DNA of 18,319 nt from Pseudomonadota bacterium. Lineage in GTDB: Bacteria; Myxococcota; UBA9042; PHBI01. The notes beneath the pieces are model-generated. The model saw only the letters and a list, made by a program, of their open reading frames with translations. It was not told the DNA's origin and did no database searches. Below are positions 6,818-13,893 of this stretch, piece after piece. The DNA is taken from the NCBI GenBank assembly GCA_005772945.1, contig SXIE01000019.1, positions 1 to 18,319 on the forward strand. Direction: 5' to 3'. The stretch's first letter is position 1; each line of letters starts with the position of its first letter. The position numbers and the translations under genes were made by a program.

Positions 6818-7426
6818 TCAGTCCCACCAACGGGCGAGGTCGATCGGCAGGGACTCGAACGGCGGGATCCGCGCCGCGCTGGCCTGTTCGTGGCCCTCGC
6901 CCCAGGTGCCTTCGAGCACCCAAAGGGCTGCGCCCCCTCCCTGGGGCCCGCGGTCGGCCAGGCGATAGACTTCGACATGGCGGCTCACGGGGTCGACGAG
7001 CCAGGCCCAGGCGACGCCTTCATGGGCGTAGGCCGGCAGCTTCAACATGCGATCGCGGCGCGTGGTGCTCGGGGAGAGCACCTCGCAGACCCAGTCGGGA
7101 GCGAGCGAGAACCAGGCGGTTTCGGGGAGGCGGGGCAGCCGCTCGCGACGCCAGCCTGCGATGTCTGGGACGTAGGCATCGCCGGAGAGGTGCAGCTCGG
7201 GTTCGAAGAGGATCCACCAACCGCCGCCGTCTGGCGGCTTCGGTGGGCCATGGAAGCGGCCATTGACGTCGCTGCCGAGCACGGAGGCCGCGCTGGCATG
7301 TTTCGGGGCAGGCCGCGGGCTCAGGTGGATCTCGCCGTTGATGAGCTCGGCGACCATGTGCTCGGGGGTCGTCTCGAGGTCCGCGTAGGTCGCACGTTTT
7401 GGCGTCAGCTTCGGTGCTTGGGTCAT
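6818..7426 (-). CDS. Uma2-family (DUF820) PD-(D/E)xK nuclease-like protein
   Basis: This encodes 202 residues from the ATG at 7426, which has GAGAGG about 6 bases upstream; a few extra codons upstream are possible. The N-terminal ATYADLETTPEHMVAELING, then LHLSGDAYVPDIAGWR (D88), DWVCEVLSPSTTRRDRMLK (E115, K129) and YAHEGVAWAWLVDPVSRHVEVYRL make the standard Uma2 order. The D, E-x-V and K residues form the PD-(D/E)xK nuclease core. Family members are usually described as putative restriction-type endonucleases, but their biological role is poorly known and they are often present in many copies per genome. No methylase or other restriction gene lies nearby. The gene sits between two direct copies of a SEC-C tail. 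Confidence 0.88.
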   Translation of the reverse strand: MTQAPKLTPKRATYADLETTPEHMVAELINGEIHLSPRPAPKHASAASVLGSDVNGRFHGPPKPPDGGGWWILFEPELHLSGDAYVPDIAGWRRERLPRLPETAWFSLAPDWVCEVLSPSTTRRDRMLKLPAYAHEGVAWAWLVDPVSRHVEVYRLADRGPQGGGAALWVLEGTWGEGHEQASAARIPPFESLPIDLARWWD

Positions 7427-7562
7427 CGTCGCCTCTCGGGGACAGGATAGCACGAACGCCCGAGGTCTTCGGCACCGTGGATCGCGAGTGACCGTCGACG
7501 CGCGCGTGGGTTGAACCGCGGACCTGAGGCGGCCGCTCGGCGCCGCGCGCTGGACTGGGCGC

Positions 7563-8081
7563 TCAGCGCCCGCAGCACGTCTTGAACGTCGTGCCGCTCC
7601 CGCAGGGACACGGGGCGTTGGGACCGACCTTGGGTGCTTCGCGCCGCACGGGCGTTTGTCGTGGGAAGGCCGGCTTGAAGCCCGGGTCGTCGTGCAATGC
7701 GCTCCGGACCTTGGAGTGGTCAGGGTGCGAGGGGTCGTCGACCACGCGCTTCCACATCGCGTAGTGTCGTTCGAGGCGCGCCTGGTACGCCGGGTCGTTG
7801 GCGATCATCTCGACGAAGACGCCGAGCAGCGCAGGTGACATCGGCGACTGCGGGTTGATGGGGTCGAGGAACGTCTGGCCCTCGTCCTCGAACGGCGGTT
7901 TCGGCGGCTCGAAGGCGTGATTGATCGTCGCGAACTGCTCGCGGGTCGCGCCATCCACGACCTCGAGGAGGACCCTGCGGCAGTCGCAGCGCGGCTCCAC
8001 GCAGTAGCGCTCGAGGAACGTGAACGTGCGGCTCGGCAGGGTCGCGTGGCCGAGCGGGGTGATCGTGCGGGCCGGCGGCAA
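7563..8081 (-). CDS. SEC-C motif protein, possibly 5'-truncated
   Basis: The frame gives about 172 residues if a TTG at 8081 is used. There is no ATG or GTG between the upstream stop near 8106 and the conserved start of the protein. The N-terminal region has RYCVEPRCDCRRVLLEV (C27, C32, C34), a likely metal site. The middle has AFEPPKPPFEDEGQTFLDP, and the C-terminus has APCPCGSGTTFKTCCGR (C158, C160, C169, C170), a complete SEC-C zinc motif. SEC-C usually mediates zinc-dependent protein or nucleic-acid contacts; the function of this protein is unknown. The motif lysines are mostly Thr here. The 5' end overlaps the truncated nucleotidase gene head-to-head, so the native start codon may have been lost. 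Confidence 0.7.
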   Translation of the reverse strand: MPPARTITPLGHATLPSRTFTFLERYCVEPRCDCRRVLLEVVDGATREQFATINHAFEPPKPPFEDEGQTFLDPINPQSPMSPALLGVFVEMIANDPAYQARLERHYAMWKRVVDDPSHPDHSKVRSALHDDPGFKPAFPRQTPVRREAPKVGPNAPCPCGSGTTFKTCCGR

Positions 8082-9342
8082 CCACGACGAGGCCCCGGCC
8101 CACGGCTACACCGGCAGCGACTACGAGGGGGCCCGCTTCAGCTACCTCTCGGCCAACGTGATCTACGACGAGGACGGCCTGCCCGTCTTCCCGTCCTACA
8201 CGGTGCGCCGCTTCGGCAACGCCCGCGTGGCCTTCATCGGCATGACGCTCGAGGGCACGCCCAACGTGGTCACGGCCGAGGGGGTCGAGGGGCTGACGTT
8301 CCTCGACGAGGCCGAGACTGCCAACGCGCTCGTGCCGGAGATCAAGGCGCTCGGCATCGAGACCATCGTCGTCCTCATCCACGAGGGCGGCGCGGCGACG
8401 GGCCTCTATAATAGGTGCGACGGGATCTCGGGGCGCATCTTCGACGTGGTGAAGAACTTCGATCCCGAGATCGACGTGGTCGTCAGCGGCCACACCAACG
8501 CGGCCCACATTTGCAACATCGACGGTCGCCTCGTGACCTCGGCCGCGCACAATGGGCGCTTGGTCTCGGCCATCGACCTGATCATCGACGAGAAGACCGG
8601 CGACGTCACGAAGATGAGCGCCGAGAACGTCGTGGTCACGCGCGACGTCGCCAAGGATCCGGCACAGACCGACCTCATCGCCAAGTGGAAGGCGCTCATC
8701 GCGCCGATCGCCAATCGCGTCGCCGCGACCATCGCCGCCGATCTCAAGCGCGCGCTGCCGACCGAGTTCGAGAGCCCGCTCGGCAACCTCATCGCCGACG
8801 CGCAGCTCGCGGCGATGGCCGCTCAGGGCGCTGAGGTCGCGTTCATGAACCCGGGCGGGATCCGCACCGACCTCGTCTTCACGCAGGTCTCGGGCGGCGA
8901 GAAGGCGGGCGAGGTCACGTATGCCGAGCTGTTCGCGGTGCAGCCCTTCTCGAACAACCTCGTGATGTTCGAGGTGACGGGCGCGCAGCTCCTGCAGGCC
9001 CTCGAGGAGCAGTGGTACGACTTCGGCGGCAACAAGCCGCGCGTGGCGCCGGCGGTGCTGGCCGTGTCGTCGACGCTGAGCTACGCGTTCGTCGCCAGCG
9101 ACGCGACCGGGCACCGCGTCGACGCCGCGAGCGTCAAGATCGGCGGTCAGCCCCTCGAACTCGGCAAGACCTACCGCGTCACGGCGAACGTGTTCCTGGC
9201 GGGCGGCGGCGACAGCTTCCCGAGCTTCAAGCTCGGCACGAACCGCGTGAGCGGCCCGTTCGATCTCGAGGCGCTCGAGGCCTGGATGAAGTCGCACCCG
9301 GCCGCCCCGGCGCCGGCGCTCGGGCGCCTCGTCGCGCGCTGA
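8059..9342 (+). pseudogene. 5'-nucleotidase / UshA-like metallophosphatase, lacking its N-terminal part
   Basis: The open frame (427 residues from a GTG at 8059; an in-frame start at 8020 is also possible) matches bifunctional metallophosphatase/5'-nucleotidases from the middle of the first domain onward. It contains FSYLSANVIYDEDGLPVFPS, VAFIGMTLEGTPNVVTAEGV, IVVLIHEGG and VVVSGHTN. It then has the C-terminal nucleotidase domain with FMNPGGIR (about 8842-8865), VQPFSNNLV and GGGDSF (9201-9219). Missing are the signal peptide and the DxH and early Asp metal ligands, roughly 110-150 residues by comparison with the family. The usual SGHTH is SGHTN (Asn at 8497-8499). Without these residues a functional enzyme is unlikely. 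The remaining frame is undamaged over about 1.2 kb, so the loss is recent, the C-terminal domain is still kept, or the join is an assembly error. Confidence 0.78.
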
Positions 9343-9370
9343 GCGTTCGGACGTAGGGCGCGGAAGAGCG

Positions 9371-10513
9371 TCAGCGATCGGTGACGAGCGCGCGCAGCGC
9401 AGCCCCGTAGCGGGCCGCGCGCAGCGCTCCGAGTTGCGGCACCTCGGCCAGATCGCACGCGGGGTGCGCGGCGAGATGCTCGAGCGCGCGCGCCGGTAGG
9501 ACCACCTGCAAGGTCACCTTGCGCGCGGCCGCCTCGGTCTCGCGCCAGCGCTTGAGGCGGACCTCGCGCTTCTCGATCACCGGATCGGGGATCACGCGCT
9601 CGGGGCGCGGCGGCACCACGCCGGGTGGGCCTGTGAGCGCCGCGAGCAGCGAGGTCCCGAAGCTGTCGACGATCGTACGCGGCACGCCCGCTTGGCGCAG
9701 GCCCTCGATGGACGTCGGCCGCGCCGTCACGAGATGGCGAAGCACCTCGCTCGGCAGCCACATCGGCGCCGGCTTGTCGCGCTTCTCGGCCGCCGTCTCG
9801 CGCCACGCGATGAGCGCCGCCAGCGTCCCCAGCTGCGCCTCGCCGAACCGCGCGCCGCTCGCCGCGCGCCACAGCTGGTCGCCCGGGCGCGGTGCATGCG
9901 GCCGGCTCTCGGCGACGGTCTGACAGGCGATGGCGACCTCCTCCTCTAGATCGGCCACGCGCACGCGCGCCTCGATCGCGCTGACGAGCCCGGGCAGGTA
10001 GCGCACGTCGTCGAGCGCATAGCGCAGGGCCGGCTCGGGGATCGGGCGCCGCGCCCAGTCGTGCTTCTGGTAGGCCTTGCCGAGATGGACCCCGAACTCC
10101 GCCTCCACCAAGGATGCGTAGCCGGTCTTTTGTACACCAAGCATCGCCGCGGCGGCCTGCGTGTCGAAGACGCGCGCCGGCCCGTGCCCCGTCTCGCGCT
10201 TCAAGATCGAGACGTCGTACTCGCCGCCGTGGAGCAGCACGCGGTGGGCGGGGTCGGTCATCCACGCGACCAGCGGCGCGACGGACGCGGCGACGCTCGC
10301 GAACGCGAGTGGATCGATCGCGAAGACGGCGAGGTCATCGGGCGACCGGTCGGGCGCGAGCACGCCGATTTGCACGAGGCAGAGGCGCTCGCGATACGCG
10401 TGCATCGCGTTGGACGCGGTGTCGAGCGCGACCTCCGAGGCGGTCGCGAGCGCCTCGGCGAGGTGCGCGAGGCCGCTCGGCGAATCGATCCATTGAAATG
10501 CCTGGCTTGCCAT
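9371..10513 (-). CDS. RNase D-like 3'-5' exonuclease with HRDC domain; one catalytic residue changed
   Basis: This encodes 380 residues. The DEDDy exonuclease domain comes first. Exo I is EVALDTASNAMHAYRERLCLVQIG with D31. Exo II is LLHGGEYDVSILKRE with D100, followed by VFDTQAAAAMLG. Exo III is YALDDVRYL with Y165 and D169. An HRDC nucleic-acid-binding domain follows at about residues 223-292 (LGTLAALIAWRETAAEKRDK ... PSEVLRHLV). RNase D trims the 3' ends of tRNA and other structured RNAs. The first motif should read D-x-E, but codon 33 is GCG (Ala) at 10415-10417. The ATG at 10513 starts right before FQWIDSPSGLAHLAEAL; the longer open frame upstream is antisense to the GatB/YqeY-domain gene. 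Confidence 0.87.
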   Translation of the reverse strand: MASQAFQWIDSPSGLAHLAEALATASEVALDTASNAMHAYRERLCLVQIGVLAPDRSPDDLAVFAIDPLAFASVAASVAPLVAWMTDPAHRVLLHGGEYDVSILKRETGHGPARVFDTQAAAAMLGVQKTGYASLVEAEFGVHLGKAYQKHDWARRPIPEPALRYALDDVRYLPGLVSAIEARVRVADLEEEVAIACQTVAESRPHAPRPGDQLWRAASGARFGEAQLGTLAALIAWRETAAEKRDKPAPMWLPSEVLRHLVTARPTSIEGLRQAGVPRTIVDSFGTSLLAALTGPPGVVPPRPERVIPDPVIEKREVRLKRWRETEAAARKVTLQVVLPARALEHLAAHPACDLAEVPQLGALRAARYGAALRALVTDR

Positions 10514-10568
10514 CGCTCGAACCCCTGGGCTATCTCGGCGTCCCCACTCGGCCGGAGGAGAACCCCAG

Positions 10569-11012
10569 ATGGCACTCAAGGACAAGCTCAACGAGGATGT
10601 GAAGACGGCCATGAAGGCGCGCGACCAGGTGCGCCTCGACACCGTGCGCATGCTGCTGGCCGATGTGAAGAACCAGATCATCGCCAAGATGGGCGAGCTC
10701 GACGAGGCCGAGGAGCTCGCGCTTCTGTCCAAGCACAAGAAGCAGCGCGAGGAGTCGATCGTCGCGTTTCGGGGCGGCGGGCGCGAGGATCTGGCGAAGA
10801 ACGAAGAGGCCCAGCTCGTGATCCTGATGACCTACCTGCCCAAACAGCTCGACCGGGGCGAGGTCGAGGCCATCATCAAGGGGATCGTCGCCGAGGTGGG
10901 CGCGACCTCTAAGAAGGACATGGGCAAGGTCATGGGCAAGCTCATGCCGCAGGTGAAGGGGCGCTTCCCGGGTGATCAGGTGAAGGCGCTCGTGGAGGCC
11001 GCCTTGCCCTGA
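10569..11012 (+). CDS. GatB/YqeY domain protein
   Basis: This encodes 147 residues, the usual length for free-standing YqeY. The helical N-terminus (LKDKLNEDVKTAMKARDQVR, LDTVRMLLADVKN) and the core KHKKQREESIVAF, LMTYLPKQL, EVGATSKKDMGKVMGKLMP and KGRFPGDQVKALVEAAL are diagnostic. The domain is shared with the tail of GatB, where it contacts tRNA in the glutamyl/aspartyl-tRNA amidotransferase. The role of free-standing YqeY is not settled. A GGAGG site lies 10 bases before the ATG. It is divergent from the RNase D gene with 55 bases between starts, so both may share a promoter region. I see no rpsU or dnaG neighbour, the usual context elsewhere. Confidence 0.93.
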   Translation: MALKDKLNEDVKTAMKARDQVRLDTVRMLLADVKNQIIAKMGELDEAEELALLSKHKKQREESIVAFRGGGREDLAKNEEAQLVILMTYLPKQLDRGEVEAIIKGIVAEVGATSKKDMGKVMGKLMPQVKGRFPGDQVKALVEAALP

Positions 11013-11027
11013 GTGCGGATGGGATCG

Positions 11028-11041
11028 GCGCGGAAACGCGC
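11028..11041 (+). terminator. Possible weak terminator hairpin after the YqeY gene
   Basis: GCGCG-GAAA-CGCGC can form a 5-base stem closed by a GNRA-type tetraloop, 15 bases after the stop codon. No T-run follows, so intrinsic termination is uncertain. Short GC palindromes are common at this base composition. Confidence 0.22.
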
Positions 11042-11249
11042 GACAGGCGTACGACGTGCGACGCTCGCAAGCACGTGCGCACAAAGCGGTTTCAGGCAAA
11101 GTGGACCGCGACATTGCATTTCGACGTACGCGCGGCCACCATCGCCCCCTCGCACACAACTCCTCTTCGCACGTGCAGCGCCACCTGCTGGTCTGCGCGG
11201 TTGATTTGCCATTGCCGTTCCCCACGTCCACCCCGACTTGGAGGTCGCT

Positions 11250-11969
11250 ATGTCGCACGTGCTGCTCGCTACGTCGTCGCCGGTATCGCTCGGAACCCTT
11301 GTCGCGTCGCGCCCCGCGTCGGTGAAGGTGCTGCTCAGGCATCGCATCGATTTCTGGAGCAACAGTCAGCGCGCCATCGACGAGGTGTGCGGCATGGCCG
11401 GGGTCTCGGCGCGCTCGCTCATGGAGGAGGTCGCCAGCGAAGAGGACGTCGGCGGGCCGGACTGGGATTGGTCGCGCAGCTCGCTGACGACGATCGTCGC
11501 GATGATCGTGGAGGAGTGGCATCGGCCGATCGAGGAGGCGCTCGTACGCGTCCACGGGCGCGCGTTGGCGTGCGCGCGCGCGGCGGGTGACGCGCGCACG
11601 GGCGAGTTGGCGCGCATCCTCGGCGTGCTGCGCGACGACATGGTCGTGCACGTCCAGCGTCAGGAGTGCGCGATCTTTCCGTGCATCGTGGACGGAAACC
11701 GGCTCTCGCCGCGCATCCGATCGGAGCTCGCCGACCACAGCGATGCAGGCGTGGGGCGCATGCTGACGCGCATCCGCGAGCTCACGGGCAATTTCCAGTT
11801 GCCGCGCGACCCGGTCCCTGGCCTGCGGGCGCTGTGGGATGGGCTCGCGTCGCTGTCGACCAGCCTGGTCGAGCACATCGCCCTCGAGGCGCACGTGCTC
11901 TACCCGCGCGCGCTGGCAGGGGAGGACCCGCGTCGCGCACGTCCTGCGGCCTCGATGGCGGCGTGCTGA
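11250..11969 (+). CDS. RIC/YtfE-like hemerythrin-domain protein with altered ligands
   Basis: This encodes 239 residues from the ATG at 11250, with GGAGG at 11240-11244. Residues about 22-62 (ASVKVLLRHRIDFWSNSQRA, IDEVCGMAGVSARSLMEEV) match the short N-terminal domain of ScdA/YtfE proteins, although the usual Cys-Cys-Gly motif is WSNS here. The second part is a hemerythrin HHE domain with H91 (EEWHRP), H134 (VVHVQRQ), H163 (ADHSDAG) and H209 with E213 (EHIALEAHVLYP). YtfE-type proteins use a di-iron site to repair iron-sulfur or nitrosylated iron centres after nitric oxide stress. The expected Glu four residues after H134 is Gln138, with Glu139 next to it. I see no convincing FNR or NsrR site upstream; one TTGAT half-site lies in the gap before the gene. 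Confidence 0.76.
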   Translation: MSHVLLATSSPVSLGTLVASRPASVKVLLRHRIDFWSNSQRAIDEVCGMAGVSARSLMEEVASEEDVGGPDWDWSRSSLTTIVAMIVEEWHRPIEEALVRVHGRALACARAAGDARTGELARILGVLRDDMVVHVQRQECAIFPCIVDGNRLSPRIRSELADHSDAGVGRMLTRIRELTGNFQLPRDPVPGLRALWDGLASLSTSLVEHIALEAHVLYPRALAGEDPRRARPAASMAAC

Positions 11970-11989
11970 GGGCGCGGGGCCGGGCGGGC

Positions 11990-12004
11990 CGACGCGAGGC
12001 GTCG
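11990..12004 (+). terminator. Possible hairpin after the hemerythrin-domain gene
   Basis: CGACGC-GAG-GCGTCG forms a 6-base stem with a 3-base loop, 20 bases after the stop codon and before the acetyltransferase gene. No T-run follows. It is reported only as a candidate. Confidence 0.2.
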
Positions 12005-12030
12005 CCTTCGACCGCGGAAGGGTGTAGGTC

Positions 12031-12624
12031 ATGGCGACGGGTCGACGCGATGCCAGCGTCGCCGCCGCCCCTCCTCCTCCTGAGGTCGACACCCACGCCA
12101 TGCCACTCGAAACCCGCCCGCTGACTGCCTCCGACATCCCCGCGCTGCAGGCGGTGATGGTCGACACGCCCGGCTACTTCGACGCAATCGGCGCCGCGCA
12201 GCCCGATCCCCACGGGCGGCGCGAAGCCCAGGCGGTGCTCGAGGAGCTGCCGCCCGGCAAGGGCGCCGACGACAAAGTCGTGCTCGGGCTGTGGCTCGAT
12301 GGCGCGCTCGTCGGGTGTGCCGACATGGTGATCGGCTATCCGCGCCCCGAGGTCGCCTTCGTCGGGCTCCTCCTGGTGGCCGAGGGGCTGCAGGGCTGCG
12401 GCCTCGGAACGGTGGCCTTCGGCGAGCTCGCGCGCCGTGCCCAAGCACGTGGGTGCGAGCGCATGCGGCTCGGCGTGGCCCAGGGACACGCGCAGGCGGA
12501 GCACTTCTGGACGCGCCGTGGGTTCTCTGCGACGGGCGAGGTGGGACGAGATCTCACGGGCCACAGCCCGCGCGACATCCTGCTCTTCGAGCGCCCCCTA
12601 CGGCGCGCGGCGACCCGGGCCTGA
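12031..12624 (+). CDS. GNAT-family N-acetyltransferase
   Basis: This encodes 197 residues from the ATG at 12031, which has GGAAGG about 9 bases upstream. The fold itself begins near a second ATG at 12100 (MPLETRPLTASDIPALQAVM), so the first 23 Ala/Pro-rich residues may not be translated. Motif A is VGLLLVAEGLQGCGLGTVAF, with the acetyl-CoA pyrophosphate loop Q121-G122-C123-G124-L125-G126. Motif B is HAQAEHFWTRRGFSATGE (about 153-170), followed by ILLFERPL as the last strand. It transfers an acetyl group from acetyl-CoA to an amine; the substrate cannot be told from the sequence. It stands in the same direction as the hemerythrin-domain gene with a 61-base gap, and co-transcription is possible. 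Confidence 0.88.
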   Translation: MATGRRDASVAAAPPPPEVDTHAMPLETRPLTASDIPALQAVMVDTPGYFDAIGAAQPDPHGRREAQAVLEELPPGKGADDKVVLGLWLDGALVGCADMVIGYPRPEVAFVGLLLVAEGLQGCGLGTVAFGELARRAQARGCERMRLGVAQGHAQAEHFWTRRGFSATGEVGRDLTGHSPRDILLFERPLRRAATRA

Positions 12625-12653
12625 AGCGCCTCGCGCGCTACGTCACGGCCCCG

Positions 12654-13856
12654 TCAAAAGAGGTGCAAGACGAAGTGGGCGACCGCGACGCCACCACCCG
12701 CAAGCGCCGTCGTCCCAGCGGCCCACCAAACCCACTTGCGCGATTTCTTCGCGGCCGGATCGTTCGCCGCGGCTTTGGCGGGAACCGCCGCGGGTGCGGC
12801 TTTGGCGGGCATCCCAGCCTTGACCGGCGGCGCCGCTTTGGCGGGGACGGCGGCCTTGCCGGGCGCTGCCTTGGCGGCCGGCATGCCCTTGAGCGGCGGT
12901 AATTCCTCACCCTCGGGGAGCTCGTCGTCGGCGACCTGGACCATCTCGGGCAGCTTGTCGTCGACCTCGATGACCGGTGCCTGCTTCTTCTTTTTGGGGA
13001 GCTCGACCGCACTCAGATCGATGTTCATCTCGGACATCAGCGCGGCGAATTCGTCATCGAGCGCGTCGGCCTTCTTTGGGGGTCCGCCGGGCTTGGTAGC
13101 CGCCTTGGGAGCGGCTGCGGGCTTCGCACTCGGACTCGGCTTCGCACTCGGACTCGGACTCGGACTCGGACTCGACTTCGCACTCGAACTCGAACTCGGA
13201 CTCGAGCTCGAACTCGGACTCGAGCTCGGACTCGGACTCGAACTCGGACTCGAACTCGGACTCGAACTCGGACTCGAACTCGGACTCGAACTCGGACTCG
13301 GACTCGAACTCGGACTCGGACTCGAACTCGGACTCGAACTCGAACTCGGACTCGAACTCGGACTCGAACTCGGACTCGGACTCGGACTCGGACTCGACTT
13401 CGCGCTCGCACTCGGGCTCGCCTTCGGCACCTGCCCCTCGGCCACCTTCCGCCCCCACTCCTCCACGTCCAGCTGCTTTTCCTGCAGCGCCGCGATCGCG
13501 TCCTCGGCCTTATCCCGCTCGGCGTCGATCCCGGCCTGCTCGGCCTCGAGCGCGATCCGCTGCCCGTCGGCCGCCACGCGCCGCCCCACCGCCGCCACCT
13601 TCAGGTCCGCCCGCCCTTCGTTCTCCGCCTTGGCGAGCACCGCATCCAGCTTGGTCACGGCCGCCCGCGCCGTCTCGATGAGCGATGGCAATTCGAGCGA
13701 GCGTTGGTCGAGCTGCTCGATCCGCCCCTCGACCGCCGTCACGGCCGCGGCTATCTTGCGCTCCAACGCCGCGAGCACCGCCGCGGGATCGGTTGCTTTG
13801 CCCAACAAATGGTCGAGCTTGGCGGCAATGAGGCTATCGGTCTGAGTCCAGTCCAT
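12654..13856 (-). CDS. Tail-anchored coiled-coil protein with long Ser-Pro tract
   Basis: This encodes 400 residues; I do not recognise a family. Residues 1-140 are almost entirely helical and charged (LAALERKIAAAVTAVEGRIE, LEAEQAGIDAERDKAED), so a coiled coil is likely. About residues 146-245 are Ser-Pro/Ser-Ser dipeptides encoded by a hexanucleotide tract. A Lys/Ala/Pro-rich stretch follows, then an acidic segment (EFAALMSEMNIDLSAVELPK), then repeated PAKAA units. The last 27 residues begin KWVWWAAGTTALAGGGVAVA and form a single membrane helix at the very C-terminus, with no signal peptide, so it looks tail-anchored with the bulk in the cytoplasm. The ATG at 13856 has a GGGAGA site about 4 bases upstream. 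It is divergent from a TPR-like protein gene and may work with it. Confidence 0.72.
   Translation of the reverse strand: MDWTQTDSLIAAKLDHLLGKATDPAAVLAALERKIAAAVTAVEGRIEQLDQRSLELPSLIETARAAVTKLDAVLAKAENEGRADLKVAAVGRRVAADGQRIALEAEQAGIDAERDKAEDAIAALQEKQLDVEEWGRKVAEGQVPKASPSASAKSSPSPSPSPSSSPSSSPSSSSSPSSSPSPSSSPSPSSSPSSSPSSSPSSSPSSSPSPSSSPSSSSSPSSSSSAKSSPSPSPSPSAKPSPSAKPAAAPKAATKPGGPPKKADALDDEFAALMSEMNIDLSAVELPKKKKQAPVIEVDDKLPEMVQVADDELPEGEELPPLKGMPAAKAAPGKAAVPAKAAPPVKAGMPAKAAPAAVPAKAAANDPAAKKSRKWVWWAAGTTALAGGGVAVAHFVLHLF
13122..13420 (-). repeat. Hexanucleotide tract (CTCGGA/CTCGAA) coding Ser-Pro/Ser-Ser
   Basis: About 300 bases consist of tandem CTCGNN hexamers, mostly CTCGGA and CTCGAA on the plus strand, with a few interruptions such as CTTCGC. 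On the coding strand they read AGT-CCG and AGT-TCG. The unit is a multiple of three, so copy-number change keeps the frame. All three minus frames and at least one plus frame are open across the tract, which explains several spurious open frames here. Confidence 0.9.
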
Positions 13857-13893
13857 GGCGTCTCCCGCGCGCAGTATAGCCCCCGAGGTCCAC

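Noticed and set aside
7720..9297. 525-residue minus-strand open frame
   Set aside because: It is antisense to the nucleotidase, which has unmistakable family motifs, and overlaps the SEC-C gene out of frame.
11200..11216. TTGAT half-site before the hemerythrin-domain gene, considered as an FNR-type operator
   Set aside because: The second half (ATCAA) is not present at the right spacing, and a single half-site is not evidence.
10530..12167. 545-residue minus-strand open frame
   Set aside because: It is antisense to the YqeY and hemerythrin-domain genes, with no recognisable domain.
13122..13420. Possible CRISPR-like array
   Set aside because: The units are uninterrupted 6- or 12-base repeats without spacers and lie inside a coding frame.
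12736..13845. 369-residue plus-strand open frame with Leu-Gly-Leu-Glu repeats
   Set aside because: It is the complement of the hexanucleotide tract. The minus frame has a ribosome site, a coiled coil and a membrane anchor.
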